Made by a program: the position numbers and the translations under genes. A stretch of DNA of 6,362 nt from CAZSWS01 sp964610765 (GTDB lineage: Bacteria > Bacteroidota > Bacteroidia > Bacteroidales > Tannerellaceae), in the NCBI GenBank assembly GCA_964610765.1, contig CAZSWS010000106.1, forward strand, positions 1 to 6,362, in the 5' to 3' direction. The notes beneath the pieces are model-generated. The model saw nothing but the letters and a program-made list of their open reading frames with translations, was not told where the DNA came from and ran no database searches. Shown one piece after another: positions 1 to 5,526 of this stretch (positions are counted from its first letter, which is position 1; each line of letters opens with the position of its first letter).

Positions 1-121
1 AACAAAGGTATACCCATGCCAGACCTTGATTAAGGAAATTTAAAGACAAACCCTCTTACAGAGATTATATCAGAAATTCTTAATAGCTGTCGGGTGCCTC
101 ATCAAGCAAATCACAACTAAA

Positions 122-157
122 AAAGCCACTTCCCTTATTATAAAGAGAAGTGGCTTT
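122..157 (-). terminator. Intrinsic terminator of the ECF sigma gene
   Basis: An 11-bp perfect inverted repeat (AAAGCCACTTC at 122-132, GAAGTGGCTTT at 147-157) encloses a 14-base AT-rich loop. Read on the minus strand, the stem runs into six Ts (119-124) followed by AG. It lies 21 bases past the stop codon of the sigma gene, as expected for a rho-independent terminator. On the plus strand the T-tract is weaker (TTTATATATT), so it might also stop a gene arriving from the left edge. The hairpin and T-run are seen directly; the terminator function is inferred. Confidence 0.85.
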
Positions 158-178
158 ATATATTGATTAAAAATAAAC

Positions 179-688
179 TTAGTTGTTTTCGAAATCCTTT
201 AATGCTTTCTTCAACTCTTGACGAGCGAAAAAGATACGACTCTTAATCGTACCTAGAGGCACATTGAGTGATTCAGCTATTTCGTTATACTTATATCCAC
301 TCAAAAACATAGAGAAAGGCACCTTTAAGTCTTCACTTAAATTATTAATAGCCTTCGTAATCTCTTGTATCTGGTATGAACCATCCGGATTGTCTATACC
401 CGAGTCGTTGGCAACATTTAAATTATATAAATCGACACCCTGATCTACTACGGTCTGAGTGCGCACAATCTTATGATAATTATTTATAAATATGTTCCGC
501 ATAACGGTCAGAACCCAACCCTTGAAATTTATATTGTCAACAAATTTCTCTTGGTTATCCAACACCTTCAGCGTTGTTTCTTGCAACAAATCCTGGGCAT
601 CATCCCGGTTTGCAGTGAGCATCAATGCAAAGTTCATCATGTTGTCTTGCAAACCTAATAGTTTCTTTTGAAATTGTCCTACATTCAT
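179..688 (-). CDS. ECF-family RNA polymerase sigma factor
   Basis: A 169-residue group 4 (extracytoplasmic function) sigma factor, which directs core RNA polymerase to a specific promoter set. Sigma region 2 covers about residues 10-75, with the acidic DDAQDLLQETTLKV segment (29-42, core-binding region 2.2) and FKGWVLTVMRNIFINNYHK (55-73, promoter melting and -10 recognition). A polar linker of about 35 residues follows. Region 4 spans about 110-165, with a helix-turn-helix around YNEIAESLNVPLGTIKSR (134-151). The length is typical and the ATG start lies just before region 2. No region 1.1 or 3 is present. It is followed at once by a terminator, so no anti-sigma gene is co-transcribed downstream within view. 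It resembles the oxidative-stress ECF factors of Bacteroides, but the regulon cannot be told from sequence, so no symbol is given. Confidence 0.93.
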   Translation of the reverse strand: MNVGQFQKKLLGLQDNMMNFALMLTANRDDAQDLLQETTLKVLDNQEKFVDNINFKGWVLTVMRNIFINNYHKIVRTQTVVDQGVDLYNLNVANDSGIDNPDGSYQIQEITKAINNLSEDLKVPFSMFLSGYKYNEIAESLNVPLGTIKSRIFFARQELKKALKDFENN

Positions 689-702
689 AATGACTTGTTT
701 TT

Positions 703-710
703 CAAAGTTA
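703..710 (-). promoter_or_regulatory. Candidate -7 promoter box for the sigma gene
   Basis: On the minus strand the word TAACTTTG matches the Bacteroidota -7 consensus TAnnTTTG. It lies 14 bases upstream of the ATG at 688, which would give a very short leader. No good TTTG -33 element is visible at the expected distance, so the call rests on the -7 word and its position only. Confidence 0.4.
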
Positions 711-756
711 ATATCAACAGTTATTCCCTAATCTCTTTTATAAACATACAAATAAT

Positions 757-791
757 AAAAACGTTAGCCAAGGATTCTTCCTTTTTTAACG
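757..791 (-). terminator. Possible intrinsic terminator downstream of mutY
   Basis: On the minus strand, CGTTA / TAACG (outer stem, 787-791 and 762-766) and AAGGA / TCCTT (inner stem, 779-783 and 770-774) form a two-part hairpin. A 3x3 internal loop separates the stems and a 4-base loop caps them. Five Ts (757-761) and a further T-rich stretch follow. It lies about 130 bases past the mutY stop, between mutY and the sigma gene. The inner stem is also followed by a T-run on the plus strand. It is weaker than the hairpin at 122-157. It could instead act as an attenuator in a long leader of the sigma gene if the promoter at 843-870 is real. Confidence 0.45.
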
Positions 792-842
792 CTTCTGAAC
801 GAGTTTTTCAACACATCCCTATGCGTTTATATAAATACGACC

Positions 843-870
843 GAAAGGTATACAATTATGCATTGACAAA
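843..870 (-). promoter_or_regulatory. Possible second, distal promoter for the sigma gene
   Basis: On the minus strand TTTG (867-870) is followed after 16 bases by TACCTTTC (843-850). The second element matches the Bacteroidota -7 box TAnnTTTG except for its last base. If active, it would give a leader of roughly 150 bases for the sigma gene, containing the hairpin at 762-791. Supported only by motif reading. Confidence 0.25.
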
Positions 871-922
871 ACCCTTTCACTCTATTAATATTTTCTATCA
901 GCCCCTACCTCCTTGCATACGA

Positions 923-1990
923 TTAAGGATTGTCGGGAAACAAATATTGATGAATGAGTCGAGGTAGCGCATAATGCACCAAATCATCCGTAGTAACAAG
1001 CAGATATTGCTCAGATAGAGCAGCAGGGTCTGCAATTTCCACTTGATAAAAAGAAGCTGTTAATATTTGATGAGAGAGTATATGTTTAATATTTAACCGA
1101 TAATCACGCAGCGTCCATTCGCCGCAGTCTAAGAAAAGAGACTTAAAAGCGTCTGTCTTTTGCAAGTCTACCAAATCAGTCGCAACAGGAGTCTCTATCA
1201 TTGGTAGTTCAAACAAACCTTTCCATATATCATCGGCCTGTCTTTTTCGTAAAAAAAGCCGCCCGTTATGCGTAACATGAAAGTAATTAAGAAAACGATA
1301 ACTGACTTTTACTTTGTTTTGCTTAACAGGGTAGGCAGTTGGTCTGCCCTCTGCCCACGCATAACAACTATCTGCCAACGGACAAATAGCACACTGCGGC
1401 TTAGCCGGAGTGCACTGCAAAGCTCCAAACTCCATAATTGCCTGATTAAACAAGGCGGCTCTATCCACATCAATCAACAGTTCAGCCAATTCGGTAATCG
1501 TTTTTTTTCCTTTGGATGTATCAATTGGTATATCAATGCCATACAGACGGCTTAACACCCGAAACACATTCCCATCTACCACGGGGTAGGGCTGATTCCA
1601 GGCAAACGACAAAATTGCTGCCGCTGTGTATTGACCTATACCTTTTAACGAAAGAACATCTTTATAGTTGTTGGGAAACACCCCATCAAAGCGATGAACA
1701 ACATCTTTGGCAGCCGCATGCAGGTTACGGGCACGAGAATAATAGCCAAGACCTTGCCAATACTTCAAGACCTCCTCTTCGGTAGCCTCAGACAGAACAC
1801 GCACATTAGGAAATCGCTCTACAAAACGCAAATAATAATCGTAGCCTTGTGCCACACGTGTTTGTTGAAGTATAATTTCAGATATCCATATTGTATAGGG
1901 GTCGACTGAATTGCGCCAAGGCAAATCTCTTTTATTCTTTTCGTACCATTCAATCAGGACTCGACTTATTTCTTTATCGCCTCGTTCCAT
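923..1990 (-). CDS. mutY: A/G-specific adenine DNA glycosylase MutY
   Basis: A 355-residue base-excision repair enzyme that removes adenine mispaired with 8-oxoguanine (or guanine), preventing G:C to T:A transversions. The helix-hairpin-helix glycosylase domain includes SEIILQQT (37-44, catalytic Glu38), WQGLGYYSRARNL (78-90), the HhH loop LKGIGQYTAAAI (115-126) and VVDGNV (137-142, catalytic Asp139). A 4Fe-4S cluster loop follows with the classic C-x6-C-x2-C-x5-C spacing (Cys193, 200, 203, 209). The C-terminal part (about 230-355) is the NUDIX-like 8-oxoG recognition domain, with a Ser306-His307 pair like the FSH loop of MutY. All key residues are present. An in-frame TTG at 2029 would add 13 residues. 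I chose the ATG at 1990 because MERGDKEISRVLIEWYEKN aligns with the usual MutY N-terminus. It is divergent from the HU gene. Confidence 0.97.
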   Translation of the reverse strand: MERGDKEISRVLIEWYEKNKRDLPWRNSVDPYTIWISEIILQQTRVAQGYDYYLRFVERFPNVRVLSEATEEEVLKYWQGLGYYSRARNLHAAAKDVVHRFDGVFPNNYKDVLSLKGIGQYTAAAILSFAWNQPYPVVDGNVFRVLSRLYGIDIPIDTSKGKKTITELAELLIDVDRAALFNQAIMEFGALQCTPAKPQCAICPLADSCYAWAEGRPTAYPVKQNKVKVSYRFLNYFHVTHNGRLFLRKRQADDIWKGLFELPMIETPVATDLVDLQKTDAFKSLFLDCGEWTLRDYRLNIKHILSHQILTASFYQVEIADPAALSEQYLLVTTDDLVHYALPRLIHQYLFPDNP

Positions 1991-2041
1991 ATTTATCCGC
2001 ACATCATTATATAATGAATTAAATAACAACTATAAGAGGCA

Positions 2042-2049
2042 CAAACGTA
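2042..2049 (-). promoter_or_regulatory. Candidate -7 promoter box for mutY
   Basis: On the minus strand TACGTTTG is a full match to the Bacteroidota -7 word TAnnTTTG. It lies about 50 bases upstream of the chosen mutY ATG. A TTTG lies 14 bases further upstream (2064-2067), a rather short spacing for a -33 element. Its position supports the ATG at 1990; a TTG start at 2029 would leave almost no leader. Confidence 0.5.
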
Positions 2050-2101
2050 TAAATTAAAGACGGCAAATACTATCTTTTCTAAAAAAAGCAGAGTAAAACT
2101 T

Positions 2102-2130
2102 TTTGCACTAAAATAAAAGCTATATATTTG
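2102..2130 (+). promoter_or_regulatory. Promoter of the HU / small basic protein genes
   Basis: A TTTG (2102-2105, inside a run TTTTTG) is followed after 17 bases by TATATTTG (2123-2130). Together they match the -33 TTTG and -7 TAnnTTTG pattern of the Bacteroidota primary sigma factor. It is the best promoter in the window. Transcription would begin near 2137, giving an A-rich leader of about 40 bases with no Shine-Dalgarno sequence, as is usual in this phylum. Confidence 0.7.
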
Positions 2131-2176
2131 CAGTCCAAAAAATTAATAAAATAAGAACTTAATAAATTTAAAAGAC

Positions 2177-2455
2177 ATGACAAAAGCAGATATCGTTAAT
2201 GAAATCTCAAAAAATACGGGGATAGACAAAAGCACAGTTTTAGCTACTGTTGAGTCATTTATGGAAACCGTTAAATCATCATTAACTAACGGGGAAAATG
2301 TATATTTGAGAGGTTTTGGCAGCTTTATCGTTAAAAGAAGAGCTCAAAAAACAGCCCGTAATATTTCAAAAAATACTACGATTATCATACCTGAGCACGA
2401 TATCCCGTCTTTTAAACCGGCTCGCGTTTTTTTGAATCAAGTAAGCAAAAAATAA
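2177..2455 (+). CDS. HU-family nucleoid DNA-binding protein
   Basis: A 92-residue HU/IHF-type architectural protein. These act as dimers that bind and bend DNA in the nucleoid. The N-terminal helical dimerisation part (MTKADIVNEISKNTGIDKST onward, 1-40) is followed by the hallmark GFGSF turn (46-50) and the basic beta-arm (about 52-78, containing KRRAQKTARN). The C-terminal FKPARVFLNQV helix closes the fold. The length is standard. The arm tip reads Arg61-Asn62-Ile63, where most HU and IHF proteins have Arg-Asn-Pro; that proline normally intercalates and kinks DNA. It has its own promoter upstream and is followed 22 bases later by the small basic protein gene. HU rather than sequence-specific IHF is most likely, but the sequence does not settle which paralog this is. 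Confidence 0.95.
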   Translation: MTKADIVNEISKNTGIDKSTVLATVESFMETVKSSLTNGENVYLRGFGSFIVKRRAQKTARNISKNTTIIIPEHDIPSFKPARVFLNQVSKK

Positions 2456-2477
2456 TTAACCATATAAACGAACTAAA

Positions 2478-2567
2478 ATGCCTAGCGGAAAAAAAAGAAA
2501 AAGACATAAAATGGCTACGCACAAGCGTAAAAAAAGGCTAAAAAAGAACAGACATAAAAAGAAATAA
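2478..2567 (+). CDS. 29-residue highly basic protein, bS22/mS38 (AURKAIP1/COX24)-like
   Basis: A complete ATG-to-TAA frame of 29 codons. Twenty residues are basic (12 Lys, 5 Arg, 3 His) and no residue is acidic. It has no Shine-Dalgarno sequence but a normal A-rich upstream stretch (AACGAACTAAA), and it lies 22 bases past the HU stop in the same unit. Residues 11-29 (KMATHKRKKRLKKNRHKKK) align well with the K-M-x-x-H-K-x-x-K-x-x-K-K-x-R core of the AURKAIP1/COX24 family, which includes mitochondrial mS38 and the actinobacterial small-subunit protein bS22. I therefore infer a small ribosomal protein that binds 16S rRNA. I recall very similar short proteins in other Bacteroidales, but this was not checked. 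It is short enough for gene finders to miss. An internal Met12 could be an alternative start, but the longer form keeps the whole basic block. Confidence 0.8.
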   Translation: MPSGKKRKRHKMATHKRKKRLKKNRHKKK

Positions 2568-2586
2568 GTTCGCCTTTTACCAACAT

Positions 2587-2628
2587 AAAGAACAAACTAA
2601 TGACAAAAACCATAAGTTTGTTCTTTTT
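2587..2628 (+). terminator. Intrinsic terminator or attenuator between the small basic protein gene and rng
   Basis: A 12-bp perfect inverted repeat (AAAGAACAAACT at 2587-2598, AGTTTGTTCTTT at 2615-2626). The stem can extend by three more pairs past one mismatch (ATG/CAT), leaving an ACAAAAAC loop. It ends in a T-run (2624-2628). It starts 20 bases after the small gene's stop and ends 36 bases before the rng start. It should terminate most HU-operon transcripts, or partly let them through into rng. Confidence 0.75.
2613..2620 (+). promoter_or_regulatory. Possible rng -7 box inside the terminator
   Basis: TAAGTTTG within the right arm of the hairpin matches TAnnTTTG exactly. Transcription would start near 2627, giving an rng leader of about 37 bases. 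No TTTG -33 element is seen at a suitable distance upstream, so this is a weak call based on one word. It is the only such word found between the small gene and rng. Confidence 0.3.
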
Positions 2629-2663
2629 CATATCATAAAACTAGTTAATCCATCCTGAGTATC

Positions 2664-4241
2664 GTGACGAGCGAATTAGTAGTTGACGTACAAAAGAAAG
2701 AAATTTCCATTGCCATCCTTGAAGACAAGAATTTAGTCGAGCTTCAGCAGGAAGGTAAGGGAGAAAATGCTTTTGCCGTAGGAGACATCTACTTAGGGCG
2801 AGTAAAAAAACTCATCCCGGGGTTAAATGCAGCTTTTATTGATGTGGGATATAAGAAAGAAGCCTTTCTTCATTATCAGGACTTAGGTCCTAACTTCTCT
2901 TCTCAACAAAAATTCACGCAACAAGTCAGAAGTAAAAGTAAGAAGCAACCCGTAATTGCAAAATTTCAGCTACAACCTGAAATAGAAAAAGATGGAAGTA
3001 TCGGGGACTTACTTAAACCGGGAGACGAGCTACTGGTTCAGATAGCCAAAGAGCCCATCTCGACCAAAGGTCCACGCCTTACAGCCGAGCTTTCTTTTGC
3101 CGGCAGATACTTAGTGCTTCTGCCCTTTGGCGATAAAGTTTCCATATCTACCAAAATAAAATCAGCTGAAGAGCGCGCCCGGCTTCGTCAGCTTATCCAA
3201 AGCATAAAGCCAAAGAACTTCAGTGTTATTGTTCGCACATCTGCCGAAAACATCAAAGTAGCTGAGCTGGATCATGAACTTAAGACGCTGCTAAATCGCT
3301 GGGTAAACAACATTGATAAAGTCGCTCAACTCACTGCTCCGGCTATATTCTTCGAAGAGACAGGCCGTGTAGTCGCCTTGCTTAGAGATATCTACAATGA
3401 TTCGTTTGCAAGCATACACGTCAACGACAAAGACATCTACAATCAAACAAAGAACTACATCAGCCTAATTGCTCCCGGCAAAGAAAACAGTGTTCAGCTA
3501 TACTCAGAAGAGATTCCTATTTTTGACAAGTTTGGTATTACTAAACAAATCAAGTCGTTATTCGGCAGAACAGTTACCTATAAAAACGGGGCTTACCTGA
3601 TTATTGAACATACGGAAGCGATGCATGTGATAGATGTAAACAGCGGCAACAGAACGAAGGGAAGCACTGAGCAAGAAACGACTGCTGTCCAAGTGAACAG
3701 TACTGCTGCTGAAGAAATAGCCAGACAATTACGCCTAAGGGATATGGGAGGCATTATCGTTATTGACTTCATTGACATGAGCGAAGCATCCAACCGCCAA
3801 AAGCTGTATGAACACATGACGAAAGCGATGGCTAACGATCGGGCTAAACACAACATTCTTCCATTAAGTAAATTTGGACTGATGCAGATTACGCGTCAGC
3901 GTGTTCGCCCGTCACTCGACTTCGAGACTGAAGAAAACTGCCCTAGCTGCTTCGGAACAGGCAAGTCTGAACCCTCCATCCTGTTTACCGACACGTTGGA
4001 ACGGAAAATTAAAACACTGGTCAACAAGCATCGAATCAAAAGATTCACATTGCATATCCATCCTTATGTAGCCGCTTATGTCAACAAGGGGCTGTATCCG
4101 CTTAGCTTGCAATGGAAAATGAAATATTCAAAAGGTATCAAGGTAATTCCGGATCAAAGCCTGTCTTTTCTTGAATACAAGTTTTTCGATAGCAAAAAGA
4201 ACGAGATGGACATGAAGGAATCGTTCGAGATAAAAAAGTAA
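2664..4241 (+). CDS. rng: Ribonuclease G (RNase E/G family endoribonuclease)
   Basis: A 525-residue single-strand-specific endoribonuclease. In E. coli its relative matures the 5' end of 16S rRNA and cleaves some mRNAs with 5' monophosphate ends. An N-terminal S1 RNA-binding domain (about 37-145; GDIYLGRVKKLIPGLNAAF) carries an insertion of roughly 30 residues (77-113). Arg191-Thr192 in VIVRT correspond to the 5'-phosphate sensor pair. The DNase I-like catalytic region has Asp324 and Asn326 (HVIDVNSG) and Asp368 (GGIIVIDFIDM). The Zn-link motif CPSCFGTG (Cys426, Cys429) mediates dimerisation. The RNase E C-terminal scaffold is absent, so this is the G type. The start is GTG; MTSELVVDVQ matches the usual N-terminus and no in-frame ATG is close. 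It lies downstream of the hairpin at 2587-2628, which may tune its expression. Confidence 0.96.
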   Translation: MTSELVVDVQKKEISIAILEDKNLVELQQEGKGENAFAVGDIYLGRVKKLIPGLNAAFIDVGYKKEAFLHYQDLGPNFSSQQKFTQQVRSKSKKQPVIAKFQLQPEIEKDGSIGDLLKPGDELLVQIAKEPISTKGPRLTAELSFAGRYLVLLPFGDKVSISTKIKSAEERARLRQLIQSIKPKNFSVIVRTSAENIKVAELDHELKTLLNRWVNNIDKVAQLTAPAIFFEETGRVVALLRDIYNDSFASIHVNDKDIYNQTKNYISLIAPGKENSVQLYSEEIPIFDKFGITKQIKSLFGRTVTYKNGAYLIIEHTEAMHVIDVNSGNRTKGSTEQETTAVQVNSTAAEEIARQLRLRDMGGIIVIDFIDMSEASNRQKLYEHMTKAMANDRAKHNILPLSKFGLMQITRQRVRPSLDFETEENCPSCFGTGKSEPSILFTDTLERKIKTLVNKHRIKRFTLHIHPYVAAYVNKGLYPLSLQWKMKYSKGIKVIPDQSLSFLEYKFFDSKKNEMDMKESFEIKK

Positions 4242-4305
4242 TCTATTTTTCTATCATCCTGACTTAGCCGTCTCTTAATATCCGTTTTTCAACCTGAAGT
4301 TTTCT

Positions 4306-4313
4306 TATCTTTG
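4306..4313 (+). promoter_or_regulatory. Candidate -7 promoter box for the DUF59-lpxH pair
   Basis: TATCTTTG matches TAnnTTTG. It lies 16 bases upstream of the ATG at 4330, so the leader would be only about 10 bases. The -33 region has a T-run (GTTTTT at 4284-4289) but no clean TTTG. No convincing terminator hairpin separates it from rng, so some read-through is possible. Confidence 0.5.
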
Positions 4314-4329
4314 TGAAAAATAATTCATT

Positions 4330-4647
4330 ATGACAAACGAATTTCTCCAAACAGAAGAAGCTATTGTAGCCATGATTAAAACCGTATATGACCCGGAAAT
4401 ACCCGTAAACGTGTACGATCTAGGCTTGATATATAAAATAGACGTTGATGAGGATCAACATGTAACCATAGACATGACACTCACTGCGCCTAACTGCCCC
4501 GCTGCCGACTTCATCATGGAAGATGTGCGGATGAAGGTAGAAAGTGTTGAGAATGTAAAAAGCGTAGACATTAATTTGGTTTTTGAGCCCATGTGGACAC
4601 AAGACATGCTAAGCGAAGAGGCCAAGCTTGAATTAGGTTTTCTATAA
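4330..4647 (+). CDS. MIP18/DUF59 family iron-sulfur cluster assembly protein (SufT-like)
   Basis: A 105-residue stand-alone DUF59 domain protein, probably cytosolic. Relatives (bacterial SufT, the MIP18/CIAO2 proteins of eukaryotes) help mature Fe-S proteins. The hallmarks are DPEIPVNVYDLGLIY (21-35), the MTLTAPNCPAADF segment (49-61) with the conserved reactive Cys56, and the closing VFEPMWT (84-90). The domain fills the whole protein, with no fused ATPase as in Mrp/ApbC and no PaaD-type extension. It is not next to suf genes here; the next gene starts 17 bases after its stop, suggesting co-transcription with lpxH. MutY in this window is itself a 4Fe-4S enzyme, but a functional link is only a thought. 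The family is sure; the exact client proteins are unknown. Confidence 0.92.
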   Translation: MTNEFLQTEEAIVAMIKTVYDPEIPVNVYDLGLIYKIDVDEDQHVTIDMTLTAPNCPAADFIMEDVRMKVESVENVKSVDINLVFEPMWTQDMLSEEAKLELGFL

Positions 4648-4664
4648 CCTCCATTTACCTGTTT

Positions 4665-5438
4665 TTGGAAACGAACACCCGCCATACGATTTACTTTGCC
4701 TCAGATGCTCATTTGGGGTCTAGATATCTTGCTAATCCGTTAGAAGCAGAGAAGAAGCTTGTTCGCTGGATGGACACGGTTAAAAAAGATGCTAAAGCTA
4801 TCTATTTCCTTGGAGACATGTTTGACTACTGGTACGAATACAAATATGTCGTACCCAAAGGTCATGTGCGCTTTTTAGGCAAAATGGCTGAGTTGGCTGA
4901 CAGCGGCGTAGAGATTCATTTATTCATAGGCAACCACGATATTTGGATGTTCAATTACTTACAACAAGAGATTGGCGTTCAAATCCACCAAGGTCCCCTT
5001 ATCGTCGATTTGCTGAACAAACGTTTCTTTCTAGCACATGGTGATGAGGTGGGTGACCAAACTCTCGGATTTCGCTTCCTAAGGGCGTTATTCAGGAATA
5101 AATTCTGCCAATGGCTCTATGGAGGCATACATCCCAGATGGACTTTTGGTTTTGCCCTGGGCTGGTCATTAAGCAGTCGAAAAAAAGGGGTTGCTAAACT
5201 TCAAGAACCCAATCGCCCGGAAAAACCCGGCGACTACTTAGTTAAATTCAGCAAAGAGTATCTTCAAACTCACCCCGATATTAGCTTTTTCATATTCGGT
5301 CATCGCCACATCCTACTGGATACCCATCTATCTGAAACAAGTCGAGTGCTTATTGCAGGCGACTGGATGAGACTTTTTTCATATATTGAGTGGGATGGAA
5401 AGGAATTGCAACTTAAGCTATTTGAAAGCACAAAGTAA
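4665..5438 (+). CDS. lpxH: UDP-2,3-diacylglucosamine diphosphatase, LpxH type
   Basis: A 257-residue calcineurin-like metallophosphoesterase. LpxH hydrolyses UDP-2,3-diacylglucosamine to lipid X and UMP at the inner face of the cytoplasmic membrane, a step of lipid A synthesis. The metal ligands are in the expected order: Asp14 and His16 (SDAHLGS), Asp51 (FLGDMFDYWYE), Asn90 (FIGNHD), His125 (AHGDEVGD), and His213 and His215 (FGHRH). The acidic and aromatic residues after LGD and the C-terminal AGDW (231-234) are also LpxH-like. There is no signal peptide. The start is TTG at 4665: it places eight residues before the first core strand, and the next Met (36) lies beyond the DxH motif. It sits 17 bases behind the DUF59 gene. 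Other metallophosphoesterase families share the motifs, but the overall pattern favours LpxH. Confidence 0.88.
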   Translation: METNTRHTIYFASDAHLGSRYLANPLEAEKKLVRWMDTVKKDAKAIYFLGDMFDYWYEYKYVVPKGHVRFLGKMAELADSGVEIHLFIGNHDIWMFNYLQQEIGVQIHQGPLIVDLLNKRFFLAHGDEVGDQTLGFRFLRALFRNKFCQWLYGGIHPRWTFGFALGWSLSSRKKGVAKLQEPNRPEKPGDYLVKFSKEYLQTHPDISFFIFGHRHILLDTHLSETSRVLIAGDWMRLFSYIEWDGKELQLKLFESTK

Positions 5439-5497
5439 GCTACTCCTATCTTTAAAAAACACACAGAGCAAGAAGAAAGCATCTAATATATTCTGAG

Positions 5498-5505
5498 TAT
5501 CTTTG
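5498..5505 (+). promoter_or_regulatory. Candidate -7 promoter box for the nitroreductase gene
   Basis: TATCTTTG, the same eight bases as in front of the DUF59 gene, lies 21 bases upstream of the ATG at 5527. No TTTG -33 element is visible at the usual distance. The following GGGGG (5505-5509) is too far from the start to be a ribosome binding site. No terminator hairpin was found after lpxH, so read-through is also possible. Confidence 0.45.
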
Positions 5506-5526
5506 GGGGCAATAAAAATATGACCC

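Noticed and set aside
1..33. Plus-strand frame ending NKGIPMPDLD-stop at the left edge, possibly the 3' end of a converging gene
   Set aside because: Ten codons are too few to support a gene; the hairpin at 122-157 could serve it as a terminator, but the other frames are equally uninformative.
668..967. Open frame of 99 codons on the plus strand spanning the sigma-mutY gap
   Set aside because: It overlaps the 5' end of the sigma gene and the 3' end of mutY, has no recognisable domain, is rich in residues expected from AT-rich non-coding DNA, and lacks a promoter. It is best explained as chance.
1991..2029. Longer mutY starting at TTG 2029
   Set aside because: The 13 extra residues (MLFNSLYNDVRIN) do not resemble MutY N-termini, TTG is rarer than the ATG at 1990, and the start would sit almost on the predicted transcription start.
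4227..4248. AGAT / ATCT mini-hairpin with following Ts at the end of rng as a terminator
   Set aside because: A stem of four or five mostly A-T pairs is too unstable, and it overlaps the last codons; no other hairpin was found in the gap.
5505..5509. GGGGG upstream of the nitroreductase gene as a Shine-Dalgarno sequence
   Set aside because: It is about 17 bases from the ATG and overlaps the -7 promoter box; the other genes here also lack Shine-Dalgarno sites, as is usual for Bacteroidota.
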